From: Mercenaria mercenaria
Taxonomy: Eukaryota > Mollusca > Bivalvia > Venerida > Veneridae
Direction: 5' to 3'
NCBI RefSeq assembly: GCF_021730395.1
Contig: NC_069363.1
Span: forward strand, 51,765,001-51,829,000
DNA length: 64,000 nt
Below the pieces are notes generated by a model. That model was not told the origin of the DNA. It made no database searches and saw only the letters and a list, made by a program, of their open reading frames with translations. Made by a program: the position numbers and the translations under genes. Position 1 is the first letter of the stretch. The number at the start of each line of letters is the position of its first letter. Positions 33,808 to 45,883 of this stretch are shown in pieces.

Positions 33808-35505
33808 ATGGAAGTGTCTGGACGGAGAGAAACGTCGAGAAATGATCGGGATCATGGCGGGCAGCTATGCCAGCCTTGTCGTGGGGAAGGTGACGAAGTT
33901 CCAGCGGAAGGATACTGTGAGAATTGTAATGAGTATTTCTGTTCATCATGTCTGAAGGTTCATCGCAAAATGGCGGTCACAAAGAATCACGTGATCAAAT
34001 CTAAAGATGAAATGCCGACCTCCCCGGTTAAAACAGATCCGTGCGTACAGCCGTGCGATATTCACAAGTCAGAGACCGTGAAGTACTATTGTCATCAACA
34101 TGATTCGGTCGGGTGTGGGGATTGTATGGTTATAGATCATAAAACCTGTAAAGTTGAGCTGGTTTCTCATGTATCTGGTAACTATGGTAACAGTGGAGAA
34201 ATTAAAATGATCAAAGAATCGATAGAGGAAATCGAGAGAAGAATCAATTTGGTTAGACAAGAAATGAAAGGAAATTTAAAAACTGCTGCAGACATGAAGG
34301 CCAAAATCGTAGACGAAATCAGACATTTCCGGAAAGAGCTAAACGCTTACTTGGACCAGACTGAAGCAGAACTTCTAAGCGAGGTTGAACAACTTAATGC
34401 TAATGATGTCGATGTACAAAAGGATCTACTGAAAGAATGTGATTCAATCGAATCTGAAGTAAAGGTTTTTCAAGAGAAAATAGACCAGCATGAAGATAAG
34501 ATCAACCAGCTCTTTGTGACAGTCAAACTTGCAAAGAAAAGATTAGAGACATATCAAGAATCAGTCAAAAGTTTATCGTCAGTGAAAAGAATAAATAGTT
34601 ACTCATTTGAACCATCTGAAGACCTGAAGGCTCTGCAAGTATCCCAGTCCCCTTTTGGAGCACTTTCTGTAGCAACTAAGACATGCACTGTCAAAAAGAA
34701 GAAAACAATAGCAGATATGAAGGCACATTTCCTGAGGGAATTGAATGTTCGAGCTGAAAACGAGAGTAAATGTTTGATAACAGGCATGGCTATTATTTCA
34801 AGTGGTGAAATTCTGCTTGCAGATTTCAGCAGCAAATCATTAAAAGTTCTAAATATACAAGAAAACAAGATTGTTTCCAGGTATATGTATTCACCACCAG
34901 TAGCACCATGGGATGTAACTATCATAAATGCAGATGAAAGTGCATTAACTTTACCAGTAGTCGGCAAGATCCTATTTATGAACACAACAGAAGGTCTGTC
35001 TGAAAGTCACACTTTGGATGTAAAGCCATGGTGTAAGGGAATAGACTACCATAATGGTAAAATCGCAGTATCATACACATCGTATCCTGCTGTGGTTGAA
35101 GTTCTGAATATGGAAGGGGAAATTCTGCATCATTCAGACTTTCCAACTAACAGGTCGTATTTCCCTGGTTATTTGTGTTTCAGTAAAGATGGTAAAAGTA
35201 TTTTTGTGTCCGATGAAACACATAACACAGTGCAAGAACATTCTGCCGAAGGACAACTGAAGACTAAAATAGCTGAAAATCTGAAAGGACCAAGTGGACT
35301 GGTAGTGACAAGGGATGGAACTATTGTTGTTTGTGATCACGACGGCGACACGTTGAGTATGATAGTTCCAACTACAAGAAAAGTTATTCCACTCTTCGTG
35401 AAACATGTGAACAAACCAAGGTCTGTTCTTATTTGTGAGGAAAGCAATCAGATGTATATTAGTGAGTACAATAACAAGTGCATCAAGGTATTTGATCTAA
35501 AGTAG
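33808..35505 (+). CDS. gene 4: RING-less TRIM-like protein (565 aa)
   Basis: Intact single-exon gene. Ligand numbering is the same as in gene 1: C21, C24, C37, C40, C45, C48, H52 and H61 for B-box 1, and C83, H86, C95, H98, C103, C106, H111 and C114 for B-box 2. The coiled coil covers about 130-255 with an EIERRINLVRQEMK stretch typical of the cluster. The C-terminal propeller-like part has repeated segments of the LVVTRDGTIVVC type and ends in VFDLK. No RING, membrane segment or signal peptide is seen. By eye it is nearer to genes 2 and 3 than to gene 1. It directly follows unit 3 and is the last gene of the array in this window. Confidence 0.9.
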   Translation: MEVSGRRETSRNDRDHGGQLCQPCRGEGDEVPAEGYCENCNEYFCSSCLKVHRKMAVTKNHVIKSKDEMPTSPVKTDPCVQPCDIHKSETVKYYCHQHDSVGCGDCMVIDHKTCKVELVSHVSGNYGNSGEIKMIKESIEEIERRINLVRQEMKGNLKTAADMKAKIVDEIRHFRKELNAYLDQTEAELLSEVEQLNANDVDVQKDLLKECDSIESEVKVFQEKIDQHEDKINQLFVTVKLAKKRLETYQESVKSLSSVKRINSYSFEPSEDLKALQVSQSPFGALSVATKTCTVKKKKTIADMKAHFLRELNVRAENESKCLITGMAIISSGEILLADFSSKSLKVLNIQENKIVSRYMYSPPVAPWDVTIINADESALTLPVVGKILFMNTTEGLSESHTLDVKPWCKGIDYHNGKIAVSYTSYPAVVEVLNMEGEILHHSDFPTNRSYFPGYLCFSKDGKSIFVSDETHNTVQEHSAEGQLKTKIAENLKGPSGLVVTRDGTIVVCDHDGDTLSMIVPTTRKVIPLFVKHVNKPRSVLICEESNQMYISEYNNKCIKVFDLK

Positions 35506-35943
35506 CAACAAAAGACTTGTGATTTCAACAGGATAATAGATTGCTGTACATATGTACTTATTTGAAATTAATGTGAATCGTGTGCACAGACGCTGCTTTG
35601 AAAGAACAAAGTTGTGACTCGAAACATGTTTTACCTACCACAAGTAATCCGCCTTCATAACCTTATGTTTTAATGTCAGAAAGCTTACTTTTATTTGTTC
35701 AGTAACCGGTAACTTTATTCAAATATGTGTACATTTCTGCTTATTTCATAAATCTATTAAACTCAAAACTTCTAAGATTGATGTTACAATTATTTTACAT
35801 AAAAATATTACAAACGTTAATTAACATGGTCTCCCACACTTCACCAAGAAACTGTTGCAAAATGAACTGCCTTTAAATACATCTGTAAAGATGTATGTTT
35901 TACTTCTGAACCAGTTACTGAATTTTTACTGGGATCTAACTCT
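35506..35943. other. gene 4 3' flank, nothing recognised
   Basis: AT-rich non-coding sequence between gene 4 and the first of a long run of array elements. Confidence 0.4.
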
Positions 35944-36720
35944 TATGAACAAGAGAGCCATGTAGCCCTGGGTTGCTCTTTTGAATTTGACCTTGAAGGC
36001 TACAGTTTGGTGTCAAATCATTTTAACAAATTTGAGAGCTCTATGCAAGGATGCTTAAAAGCATGTTTCATTTACTTCAATGAAGCATTTCATGTAACTC
36101 GACTGTTCGCAGTTTTTCCATTATTTGACACAGTTACTTTCAACATGACCACTTATAACTCAGTTTCCATGTTGACCATCATTTTATAAAGACAAACATT
36201 CTGGCCAGGTTTCATGTAGAATTCAGACCTGTAGAAAACGTGTTATCAGGGTTTTACTAGTTTTTATTTTTAACTAAATTTCAAAACATATTTCTACAAC
36301 AAAATTAATGAAACAAAAATCATGTCCCCAATGTATGACCTAAGATGTTTTCATAGGTTTTACGCTTAAAGGTGAAGATCATAGGAAGGTCAAGGTCATC
36401 TATATATAGGTCACTTTGTAGGTATTGCCACAAGGTCTGTTGAGTGTGAGTATGAACTAAATTGGGTCATTTATGCGGGCTGTTTGGCCAAAAATGTTGT
36501 TTATTAAGGTTTTAAGTTTGAAGATGAAGGTCATATGAGGGTTAAGGTCATTTAATATAGATCAGTTTGAAGGTCTCGCTACAAGGAATGTTTAGTGCGA
36601 GCATCAACTAAATCTGGTCATAAATGTGGGCTGTAGGCAATCTGGTTTGTACTGACTGACAGACAAATGGACAGTTCAATTGCTATAAGCCTAGGACCAT
36701 AAAAGATTAACACTGCTGAA
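35944..36720 (+). mobile_element. array element E2
   Basis: The head reads ACAAGAGAGCCATGTAGCCC followed by TTGCTCTTTTG. The interior has about two units of about 165 bp with AAGGTCAAGGTCAT-like phrases. The tail is less clear (about 36660-36720). Same style as the other dispersed elements. Confidence 0.45.
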
Positions 36721-36769
36721 ATTCTGTTCAATTTATATGGAATGACAGTGTCTACTGTACCAGTAAAGG

Positions 36770-38245
36770 GAAGTTACACTCTGTTGGGGTATGACAATTC
36801 AGAGTTTTATCCACCTCGATAACTTGAACAATATTTCTATTTCAATATCTGCATTGACTTTGGAAAGAGTAATTTGTATCCAAACTTCAATCTAGATATT
36901 TTCCAAGAAGGGGGATAATTTTACTAAAGTTAGTGTAAAAGTTATGGGACTTAATGCCGTAACCTTGTCTTATTATTTCTTGATAAAAGTGTGTGAAGTT
37001 TAAACATGCATAGTAAAAGACATGCTATTAAAATCTTTGAAAAATTTTAACCAAATATTTTGAAGTTAAAAAGGGGCATAATTCTGAAAACATTGCAGAC
37101 AGAACAGGCATTTTGTCACATTAATGTACAACATGAGCAAGTACAGCACGTTTCAACTAAATATCTTAAGTAATGAAGATGACATAGGACTTTGTAAAAT
37201 TTCTTAAAAAAGGGACATAATTCTGGAAAGGATGCAGGCAGAATTAGAAGATGCTTTTGTAGAAAAACGCATGTCTCCCCCAATGCTTAGTCATACAGGC
37301 AAGAAGTCAATAGGGGCCAGGAGCAAAAGTCAAAGAGACACTGATGGTTGGCTGCAATAGGGATCATCTACTTGGCATGTCCAATCATCCCACTAAGTTT
37401 CAACATTGTGGACCTAGTGGTTCTCAAGTTATGAACTGGAAACTGTTTTCCATGTTCAATCCACTATGACCTTGACCTTTGATCGAGTTACCCCAAAATC
37501 ATCATATTAAGTTTCGACATTCTGGGTCAAGTGGTTCTCAAGTTATTGATTGAAAAGAGTTTTCTATGTTCAGCCCCCTGTGACCTTGACCTTTGATGGA
37601 GTGACCCTAAAAACAAAATGGGTCATCTACTCTGTAAGTCCTATCACCCTATGAAATTTGAAGTTCTAGGTCAAATAGTTCTCAAGTTATCCACTGGAAA
37701 TGGATTTCCATGTTCTGTCCACTGCGACCTTGACCTTTAATAGAGTGGCCCCAAAATCAATAGGGGTAATCTACTCTGCATGTCCAATCATCCTATGAAG
37801 TTTCAACATTCTGGGTCAAGGGGCTCTCAAAGTTACTGACTGGAAATAGTTTTCCAGGTTCAGGCCCCTGTGACCTTGACCTTTATCAGAGTGACCCCAA
37901 AATCAATAGGGGTCATCTACTCTGCATTTCCAATCTTTCTTATCAAAGTTATGGAGATTGTTTCTCCTGGTGTAGACTTTGATAGTAAATAACTATTTTA
38001 AGTTTCAAGTCAAAAGCTTTGATGGAAACAGAGATATTTGACTTTATCAAAAACTTTTAAGAAAAAAATTCTAAGTTAAAAGGGGGCATAACTTTGTCAA
38101 AATTCAAACAGAGTTTTGGGGATTGTTTCTTCTGGTGTAGACTTTAATAGTTTGACAGTAACAGAGATATTTGACTTTACCAAAAACTTTAACAGATGGC
38201 AACGGCGATGCTAGGCAAGTGCATTAGCTCTACTTTTTCTCATCC
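36770..38245 (+). mobile_element. array elements E3, composite
   Basis: Two or more elements run together. One contains repeats with AAAAAGGGGCATAATTCTG. It is broken at 37234 by a second head (AGAAGATGCTTTTGTAGAA, a hairpin, then CATGTCTCCCCC) that leads into four units of about 150 bp (37330-37960), each with CTTGACCTTT. The last part, to 38245, resembles the tail of the first element (GATGGCAACGGCGATGC, then TAGCTCTAC). Confidence 0.5.
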
Positions 38246-38447
38246 GGGATTCTTGGTTGGAGATAATTAGAGCTGTCAGAGATGACCGCCAACTACGGCA
38301 TTCATTGTATAGATATAAGGAGACAGCTTGTTTGAATATTTAAATGTTTGGTAGTAAAATTGGACAAATAGGACAAATGAGCATAACAGTTTGAAGTTTT
38401 TCATAAAAGAGCTTATTTTTAAGCATCATAAAGGCATAACAAACTAG

Positions 38448-39220
38448 AAATGTGTCCATGGGACACAGATGCCCCCACTACATGACATTAAAATGACAAT
38501 TTTTTCCTAGGTCAGGGGCAATAACTCCTACAATACTGAATGAATCCAGACGTGAAACCCCAGGTGCACAACTGCACATACTGACCAACATTCCAGTAAA
38601 CTTTGGTGACTCTAGGTCAAATACTTCTGGAGCTACGCGCAACACAACATTAAAATGACCAATTTTTAACTAAGTCAGGGGCCATAACTCCTACATGACT
38701 GAATGAATCCGGACGCGAAACCCAAGGTGCACAACTGCACATGCTGACCAACATTCCTGTAAACTTTGGTGACTCTAGGTCAAATACTTTTGGAGCTACG
38801 CACGACACAACATCAAAATGACCAATTTTTGACTAAATCAGGGGCCATAACTCCTACATGACTGAATGAATCTGGACGCGAAATCCCAGGTGCACAACTA
38901 CACATGTTGACCAACATTCCTGTAAACTTTGGTGACTCTAGGTCAAATACTTTTGGAGCTATGCGCGACACAACATCAAAATGACCAATTTTTTACTAAG
39001 TCAGGGGCCATAACTCGTACATGACTGAACGAATCCGAACGCGAAACACCAGGAGCACAACTACACATGCTGACCAACATTCCTGTAAAGTTTTGTGACT
39101 CTATGTCAAATACTTTTGGAGCTAGGCACGACACAACATTCTCGGAAGGATGCACGGACAAACGGACGGATGGACAAGGGCAAATCTATATGACCGCCCC
39201 CCCAAGGTGGGGGCATAAAA
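38448..39220 (+). mobile_element. array element E4 (CCCCC type)
   Basis: The head is GTGTCCATGGGACACAGATG followed by CCCCCAC. There are four units of about 180 bp sharing GGGGCCATAACTCCTACATG. The tail ends with ACGGACGGATGGACAAGG and a hairpin of C and G runs (CCCCCCCAAGGTGGGGG) before CATAAAA. Confidence 0.6.
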
Positions 39221-39273
39221 ATGTGTTTTATCATTCTGTAATGATTAAGTTCAGAGTATTAATATTCACACAA

Positions 39274-41443
39274 ACAAGAGGGCCATGATGGCCCTATATC
39301 GCTCACCTGTTATCATTGCACTTGAGGACAAGAAGGTCCTCAGAAAAAATATCTAAGTCCGAAGGACAGGAACAACAAAGGGAAGGAATTTAACCAGAAA
39401 GAAAAAAAAATCTTACAAGGTATAGATATGTTAAAATACACCTAAAAATTGCAGGTACCATCCATGTTGTACCACAGAAAACAGGTCTCGTGTTTTCCCT
39501 ACGGCCAATAATAAAAAAGTTACTAAAACAAGAAACGCGGCAATGCCACGAAACCAGGTTTTCAACACTTTTCATAAGAATAAAGAAGTATACTGAATCA
39601 CAGTGCACCACTTTAAAGTACAACCCTAACCCTAACTCTAACCTAACCCTATTTTTAGTAACAATGACCTTGAACACTTTTCATAAGAATAAAAAAGTAT
39701 ACTGAATCACAGTGCACTACTTTAAAGCACAACCCTAACCCTAACCCTATTTTTAGTAACAATGAACTTGACCTTGATCCCAGAAACCCCAAAATCAATC
39801 CCAAGCTACAACTTTATATAAGTTTTCTATACACCAAGTTTCATCATGATAGCTCATTCCTAAGTTAAGTTATTGACCGGAAACCCTTTTTCTATTTTAA
39901 GTAACAGTGACCTTGAACTTGACCCCAGAAACCCCAAAATCAATCCCAGCCTTTTTCTTGATATAAGCTACATACATACCAAGTTCTATTCAAATATCTT
40001 TACCGAAACAAAAGTTATTGACCGAAACACCAGTTTGACGCCGCCATCCACCCGCCTGACCAATGACATACCCCAATCTAATAACTCAGGTTTTCGTTGA
40101 AAACCTGGTTAATAAGCTATTTATAGTAACATAAAAGGGAAGTAATTAAAAAAAATAAATATTGTAAGTGGACAAAAGAAGGATCTGTCAAATAAATCTG
40201 TTGACATAAATGAAATTTCAGATCAGTATCTTCATTAGTTATGGAGATATAACAATTTTAATTTGAAATAAAGGGAGGTAATTTGATATAAAATCAGTCC
40301 ATAGTTATCTACCCTGATTGTCTCAGTCCAACTAATAACAATAATGAAATTTTAAATAAGTCCTGTAAGTACTTACTGATATAAATCCATTTTGATTACA
40401 ATGAGGGGAGGTAATCAGATATAAAATAACCCTGGAACATATGATTGGGTCTGATTTGTCATGGAATCCAAGATTTATTGTTGTTGAAGATATTTTGGAA
40501 GTTTGTATCAAATAAAACCATAAAAGAAGTCTCTATATGGCTGCAAAAGCCAAAATAGCCAATTTTGGACCTTTAAGGGGCCATAACTCTGGAACCTAAG
40601 ATGGAATAGGGCCAGTTGAAGAAAGGAAGCAAGATCTTGTGGTGATACAAGTTGTGTAAAAGTTTGGTTAAAATCAAATCATAAATGAAGCTGCTATTGT
40701 GCAGACAAGGTCAAAATAGCTAATTTTGGCCCTTTCAGGGGCCATAACTCTGGAACCCATTAAGGGATCTGGCCGGTTCAAAAAAGGAACCGAGATCTTA
40801 TGGTGACACAAGTTTTGTGCAAGTTTGATTAAATTCAAATCATAAATGAAGCTGCTATTGTGCAGACAAGGTCAAAATAGCTAATTCTGGCCCTTTCAGG
40901 GGCCATCACTCTGGAACCCATAATGGAATCTCGCCAGTTCAAGAAAGGAACCGAGATCTTATGGTGATACAAGTTGTGTGCAAGTTTGGTTAAAATCTAA
41001 TCATAAATGAAGCTGCTATTGTGCAGACAAGGTCAAAATAGCTAATTCTGGCCCTTTCAGGGGCCATAACTCTGGAACCCATAAGGGAATCTGGCCAGTT
41101 TAAGAAAGGAACCAAGATCTTATGAGGATACAAGTTGTGTGCCAGTTTGGTAAAATTCAAATCATAAATAAAGCTGCTATTGCGCAGACAAGGTCAAAAT
41201 AGCTCATTTTTGCCCTTTCAGGGGCCATAACTCTGGAACCCATTATGGGATCTGGCCAGTTCAAGAAAGGAACCGTGATCTTATGGTGATACAAGTTGTG
41301 TGCAAGTTTGGTTAAAATAAAATCATAAATGAAACCACTATCATGCAGACAAGAAATTGTTGACAGACGGACGCACGCATTGACGACGGACGAAGGGTGA
41401 TCACAAAAGCTCACCTTGTCACTATGTGACAGGCGAGCTAAAA
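39274..41443 (+). mobile_element. array element E5, interrupted by another element
   Basis: The head is ACAAGAGGGCCATGATGGCC followed by CGCTCACCTG. The main array (40500-41340) has about five units of about 160 bp with AGGGGCCATAACTCTGGAAC. The tail hairpin is GCTCACCTTGTCACTATG then TGACAGGCGAGC. A second element sits in the 5' part (39527-40113). Confidence 0.6.
39527..40113 (+). mobile_element. array element nested in E5, with telomere-like motifs
   Basis: The head is ACAAGAAACGCGGCAATGCC, then AAACCAGGTTTTC. The tail is a hairpin CAGGTTTTCGTTGAAAACCTG then GTTAATAAG. Head and tail share the inverted CAGGTTTTC motif. Two internal units of about 110 bp contain short runs of CCCTAA (39622-39650 and 39731-39749), the bivalve telomere repeat. 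Confidence 0.6.
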
Positions 41444-41444
41444 A

Positions 41445-42060
41445 TGTAACCAGGTATACTCGTTTAGAAAAATGAAGTGGTCTCACTGGTCTGCTTTAGG
41501 TTTATGAAACTTTCTTCATTGTTAAATTACATTAAAAACACAACAAACCATTGTTTGGAACACAGGGGCAAATTTTTATTTCGTTTTTCTTCCAAAACGG
41601 AAGGAAAAAGATCAGCAAGTATAAAACTGGTAAAAACAACTCGGAAACTGTCCTAAATAAATAGTCAATGATGTATATACATGTAATTCTTTCTCTCAAT
41701 CCCATTCTTCCATCCTTATGTCCATCATTAGCACTGTCTATACCCTTAAAGAACTAACTTAATTATAGAAAAAAATCTTTTATTCGAAAAAGGCATTTAA
41801 AGTACTTTTTTTTTCAAATATAAATTGTTGGCAAAAGTGTCCGAGCTAAATTCTGTGTGAAAATATCTTTTAGGCCCAACACCAATAATGTAAGAATCTT
41901 CTGGTACACTGTACCAACCTACTTCCTGATTATCTATCAACTACTTCCTTGCAAAAAAAACACAGAACATTAAAATGTTATAACATTCATACCAAATGTT
42001 AGCCATAGGTCTTTACAGATACAGTACACTAACCAATCATGAGGAAATGGTGAAAAACAA
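41445..42060. other. spacer, nothing recognised
   Basis: AT-rich sequence between two array elements, no gene or repeat structure seen. Confidence 0.35.
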
Positions 42061-42828
42061 CAGCTGTCTCCGTAGGATGACACATGCCCCCGATGGCACT
42101 TTGAATGAACAGTTATGGCCGATGTTAAGAGTTTAGGACCTTTGACCTATGGAGCTGGGTCTTGCGCGCGACACATCGTCTTACTGTGTCACACATTCAT
42201 GCATAGTTATTTTAAAATCCATGCATGAATGACAAAGATATGGACCCGACATGCCCATCAATGCACTTTCATGAAAAATGATCTTTAACGTCTAAGTGTG
42301 ACCTTGACCTTTAAGCTACGGACCTGGATCTTGCGTGTGACACGTCGTCTGTGGTACACATTTATGCCAAGTTATTTGAAAATCCATCCATTGATGACAA
42401 AGTTATTGGACTGGACACACGCATCAATGCACTATCCTTTAACGTCTAAGTGAGACCTTGACCTTTGAGCTACGGACCTGGGTCTTGCACACTGCACGTC
42501 GTCTTACTATGGTACACATTCATGCCAAGTTATTTGAAAATCCATCCATCGATGACAAAGATATGGACCGGACACGCCCATCAATGCACGATCCTTTACG
42601 GTCTAAGTGTGACCTTGACCTTTGAGCTACGGACCTGGGTCTTGCGCACTGCACGTCGTCTTACTGTGGTACACATTCATGCCAAGTTACTTGAAAATCC
42701 ATCCATCGATGACAAAGATATGGACCGGACACGGAAATTGCGGACGGACCGACAGACTGACAGACCGACAGACTGACAGACCGACAGACGGTTCAAAAAC
42801 TATATGCCTCCCTTCGGGGGCATAAATA
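42061..42828 (+). mobile_element. array element E6 (CCCCC type)
   Basis: The head is AGCTGTCTCCGTAGGATGAC, then CATGCCCCCGATG. The interior has three units of about 155 bp with GACCTTGACCTTTGAGC. The tail has a GACAGACTGACAGACCGACA run and a hairpin CCTCCCTTCGGGGG before CATAAATAA. Open frames here repeat the same peptide and come from the array. Confidence 0.6.
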
Positions 42829-45800
42829 AAAACAACTAGTTAAAATTCAAGTAAATAGATATATGAAATAATAAGACTAATTTAAGCCTCAAAAGTAGCT
42901 TTAATTTGTTTATTTACAGCTGTGACATTTTTTAAAACTTTCCATTCTCAAATGTTACCTACATGTACTTGCATACTTTATGCATATTTTGCATAGAAAA
43001 CCATTTTATGTAAAAGTTACCAAAAATGCCATATTTCACAGCAAAAACCTCCAGGAATACTCCCATTATCATAATAAATCTAACAGAATATCTGACAAAT
43101 CTAAATTACATATAGAATTAGTAACTGAACTTAAAATATGTGAAAATATTACAGGAAACTAAAAAGTTTTAAGTTGAAATTCCACAATCAACACCAGTCC
43201 TACTCATAAAACAATTCTCAAATTCACTTTTAAATATGTTCTCTTGAACATATGACATGCAACTTGCATATAAACTACACAAAACATAGTATGATTAGAC
43301 AAAATCACAACAACAATTAAATGAGTGTAAATTTTAAAGTAACCAGCAGAATAGGCCATTTAGAACAGAATGGGTCAGCAGCCACAAGATAACTATACCA
43401 ACTACAGTAAATTGAAGAAAACAGATGTATAAAAAAAATTAATATAAGCTACATAAAGATCATCCTCTAAAAGTAACTAGAATTTGTGTGAAAATAAGAA
43501 GACAGGGTGCATTAAAATACTGAACAATTCAAATTACTTCCCTATTACGAAGCTGTAAGTTGCTTTCTATAATAATTAAAATCTGTTTGCTTTGGGTTTA
43601 GTGCCATTTTTCAACAGTATTTCTATTATGTAACAGCTGGCAATTAACTTCACTAGTGTTCCTGGATGCTGTACCTGTACTAAACTATTCCCTACAAGTA
43701 AATGCAAACTTCTCCACATGACTCAGAGGTGGAGCAAGAATTGAATCGTAACACAATTTCTACTACAAAATTGTCATGGAGAAGAAAACGCACACCTCAC
43801 CCTAGGATCAAACTTAAGACCCCAAAGATATGCGTACTCCCTAACAAGCTATGCTGGCAAAGAAAAAAAAACTTGTAATCTGTAAGACATACTAGGTACT
43901 AGCATACACATCCACAATAATTTCAGTCAGATCTGTTGATTAAGCAAAGACGTTTAAACAATATTTGTCAAAAATCTAAATAACAACAATTGGAATTCAA
44001 ACTGCCTTTAAAACTTTTCTTAGCACAATCAATATTTATGAAATAAACAAGTTTTAAGTTTGAATGTAGAACTAAGCATAAGATGCACAACCCTAAGAAT
44101 ACTGTTTTTACATTATTATATAAGGTTACAATGTACTAGTAATAAGACTGTAATACCTGATCAGCTGGATTTCTTTTCTTTCTACTTAGAATACTTTTGA
44201 TAAAATCATTAACAACTAATACACTTTGAATACTTTTTTTCAACATCATTTAAGCATATCTATTCTGTCATGATCAAAGCTATGCATTTTCTTAGTAAGA
44301 TAAATTTAAGGCATGCTAAATATCATTCATACAAAAGTTTTGATTTTATGCTGGTGAGTTTTACTTAACATTTAAAAGAAGTAACTGTTTTCAAAGGATT
44401 GAACAATACAATGATAAAATTAGTTCAGAACTGAAACTTAAGGTCCATAGAGAAGTACTGATGATCTATTGTTTAATAGCAAAACGTCCATATTTTCTTA
44501 TGATAAAACTCTGACTTAAACAAATGCAAAATGGTCAATAAAATGTCTTAAAAATCATGCAATTAAGAATGAATACAGCTTGTGAAAATGATAGCGAGAT
44601 TCTGTAAAATAAATATGAGAATTTTTCTCCCTGTTGACATATCATTTTCATTAAGCCCAGGGCTTTGACCTATTGTTGACCACAGTATTTTGAACTAGGA
44701 CAAATATAAAGTTTTAGTAATTTTAGTGAGTGGCGTAAAATGCCTACTTCTGACCACTGTGTATCATTTTCTCCTTGACTAAATATACTTCTTGACTAAA
44801 TATACAGAATTACGTACAAGATAAAGTATGTACAATTCTGATTAACTAAACGTGAGTAGGAAAAGTTGCGTAGAATATCATGATTCTTAAACATATATCA
44901 AATACAAAATACTTTTGATTATTACACACATATATATACATGTATATAAGAGACACTGACAGACTAGATAATAACAAGTATATAAACATGTCTAAAATAC
45001 ATAATTAAAAGCATAATTGCATGGAATGGGAAAAAAGTTCTCTTGTTATAATTAATCTAGCAATATGAATGTGAACAATATGTAAATGAGGTTGGTAAAG
45101 ATCAACTTTCATGAAATACCAAAAATAAAATACTGGCTGTTCTCAATGTAATTTTAGATGCTGACACAGTCCCTCAAAAATTAAACATTTCATAAATTTT
45201 GCTGAAAATATAACTTTCTAACCAGTATCTTATTTTTGGGGTAATAAAAATTACAACAAACATTCATAATCTAATAAAATCTGAATTTCTACTAAATATA
45301 TCCAATGACATCACATTAACCACCTAACAGACTGAACACTAGACATATTCTATTTGAGCCACTTTCTGGCCAGAGTAAGCTACAGCGAAATTATTAATAT
45401 TCATGGGGACTATTTTTTTGTGAACTAGTGGTTGGGTATATCTACAAAATAAAACCCAAGGAATATATCAAGTTCACTTTTATCTTTACAATATGAAAAC
45501 CAAGAAATCACACCCACATACAAACTATCTTTTTAGAATAAACCATGAATTTCATGCCCAATAAATCAAAATTAAATGATTTCAAAGTATATATCTATAA
45601 TTAATGTGTCAGCCTTCTTGCATAAACCAATGCGTTAAATGGCACACGTCTTCTACAGACTAGTTGAAATTGCATTTAAACAACACTTCACTATTAGGGT
45701 AATTATACACAAAAAAATCTATCCCAAACAAAACTATGGGGTACTTTTTACTACTGCCCACATAAATGTTAAAACAAAAAGATTATCTTACTTATAGTTT

Positions 45801-45880
45801 GACTATTGTTTAAATTAAATACAAATACAGGACAACAAAAAATGTTTCAATTGTTCATTACACAACAAAAATAACAAATG
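42829..45880. other. long AT-rich spacer without a recognised gene
   Basis: Three kilobases with only short random frames, apart from one old SINE copy. No tandem array or terminal repeat was seen. Confidence 0.4.
43587..43858 (-). mobile_element. old diverged SINE
   Basis: It matches the SINE at 29671-29955 along its length (GGAACACTAG core, TGTTGAAAAATGGC near the 3' end, a decayed tRNA-like head near 43800-43855). It has many differences and no clear target duplication, so it is much older. Confidence 0.7.
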
Positions 45881-45883
45881 ATA

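Noticed and set aside
39622-39749. Interstitial telomere as a mark of chromosome fusion
   Set aside because: The CCCTAA runs are short and lie inside a mobile repeat unit, so a fusion is not needed.
42465-42825. Frames of 67-103 residues with a repeated peptide
   Set aside because: They are tandem units of element E6 and the GACAGACC run.
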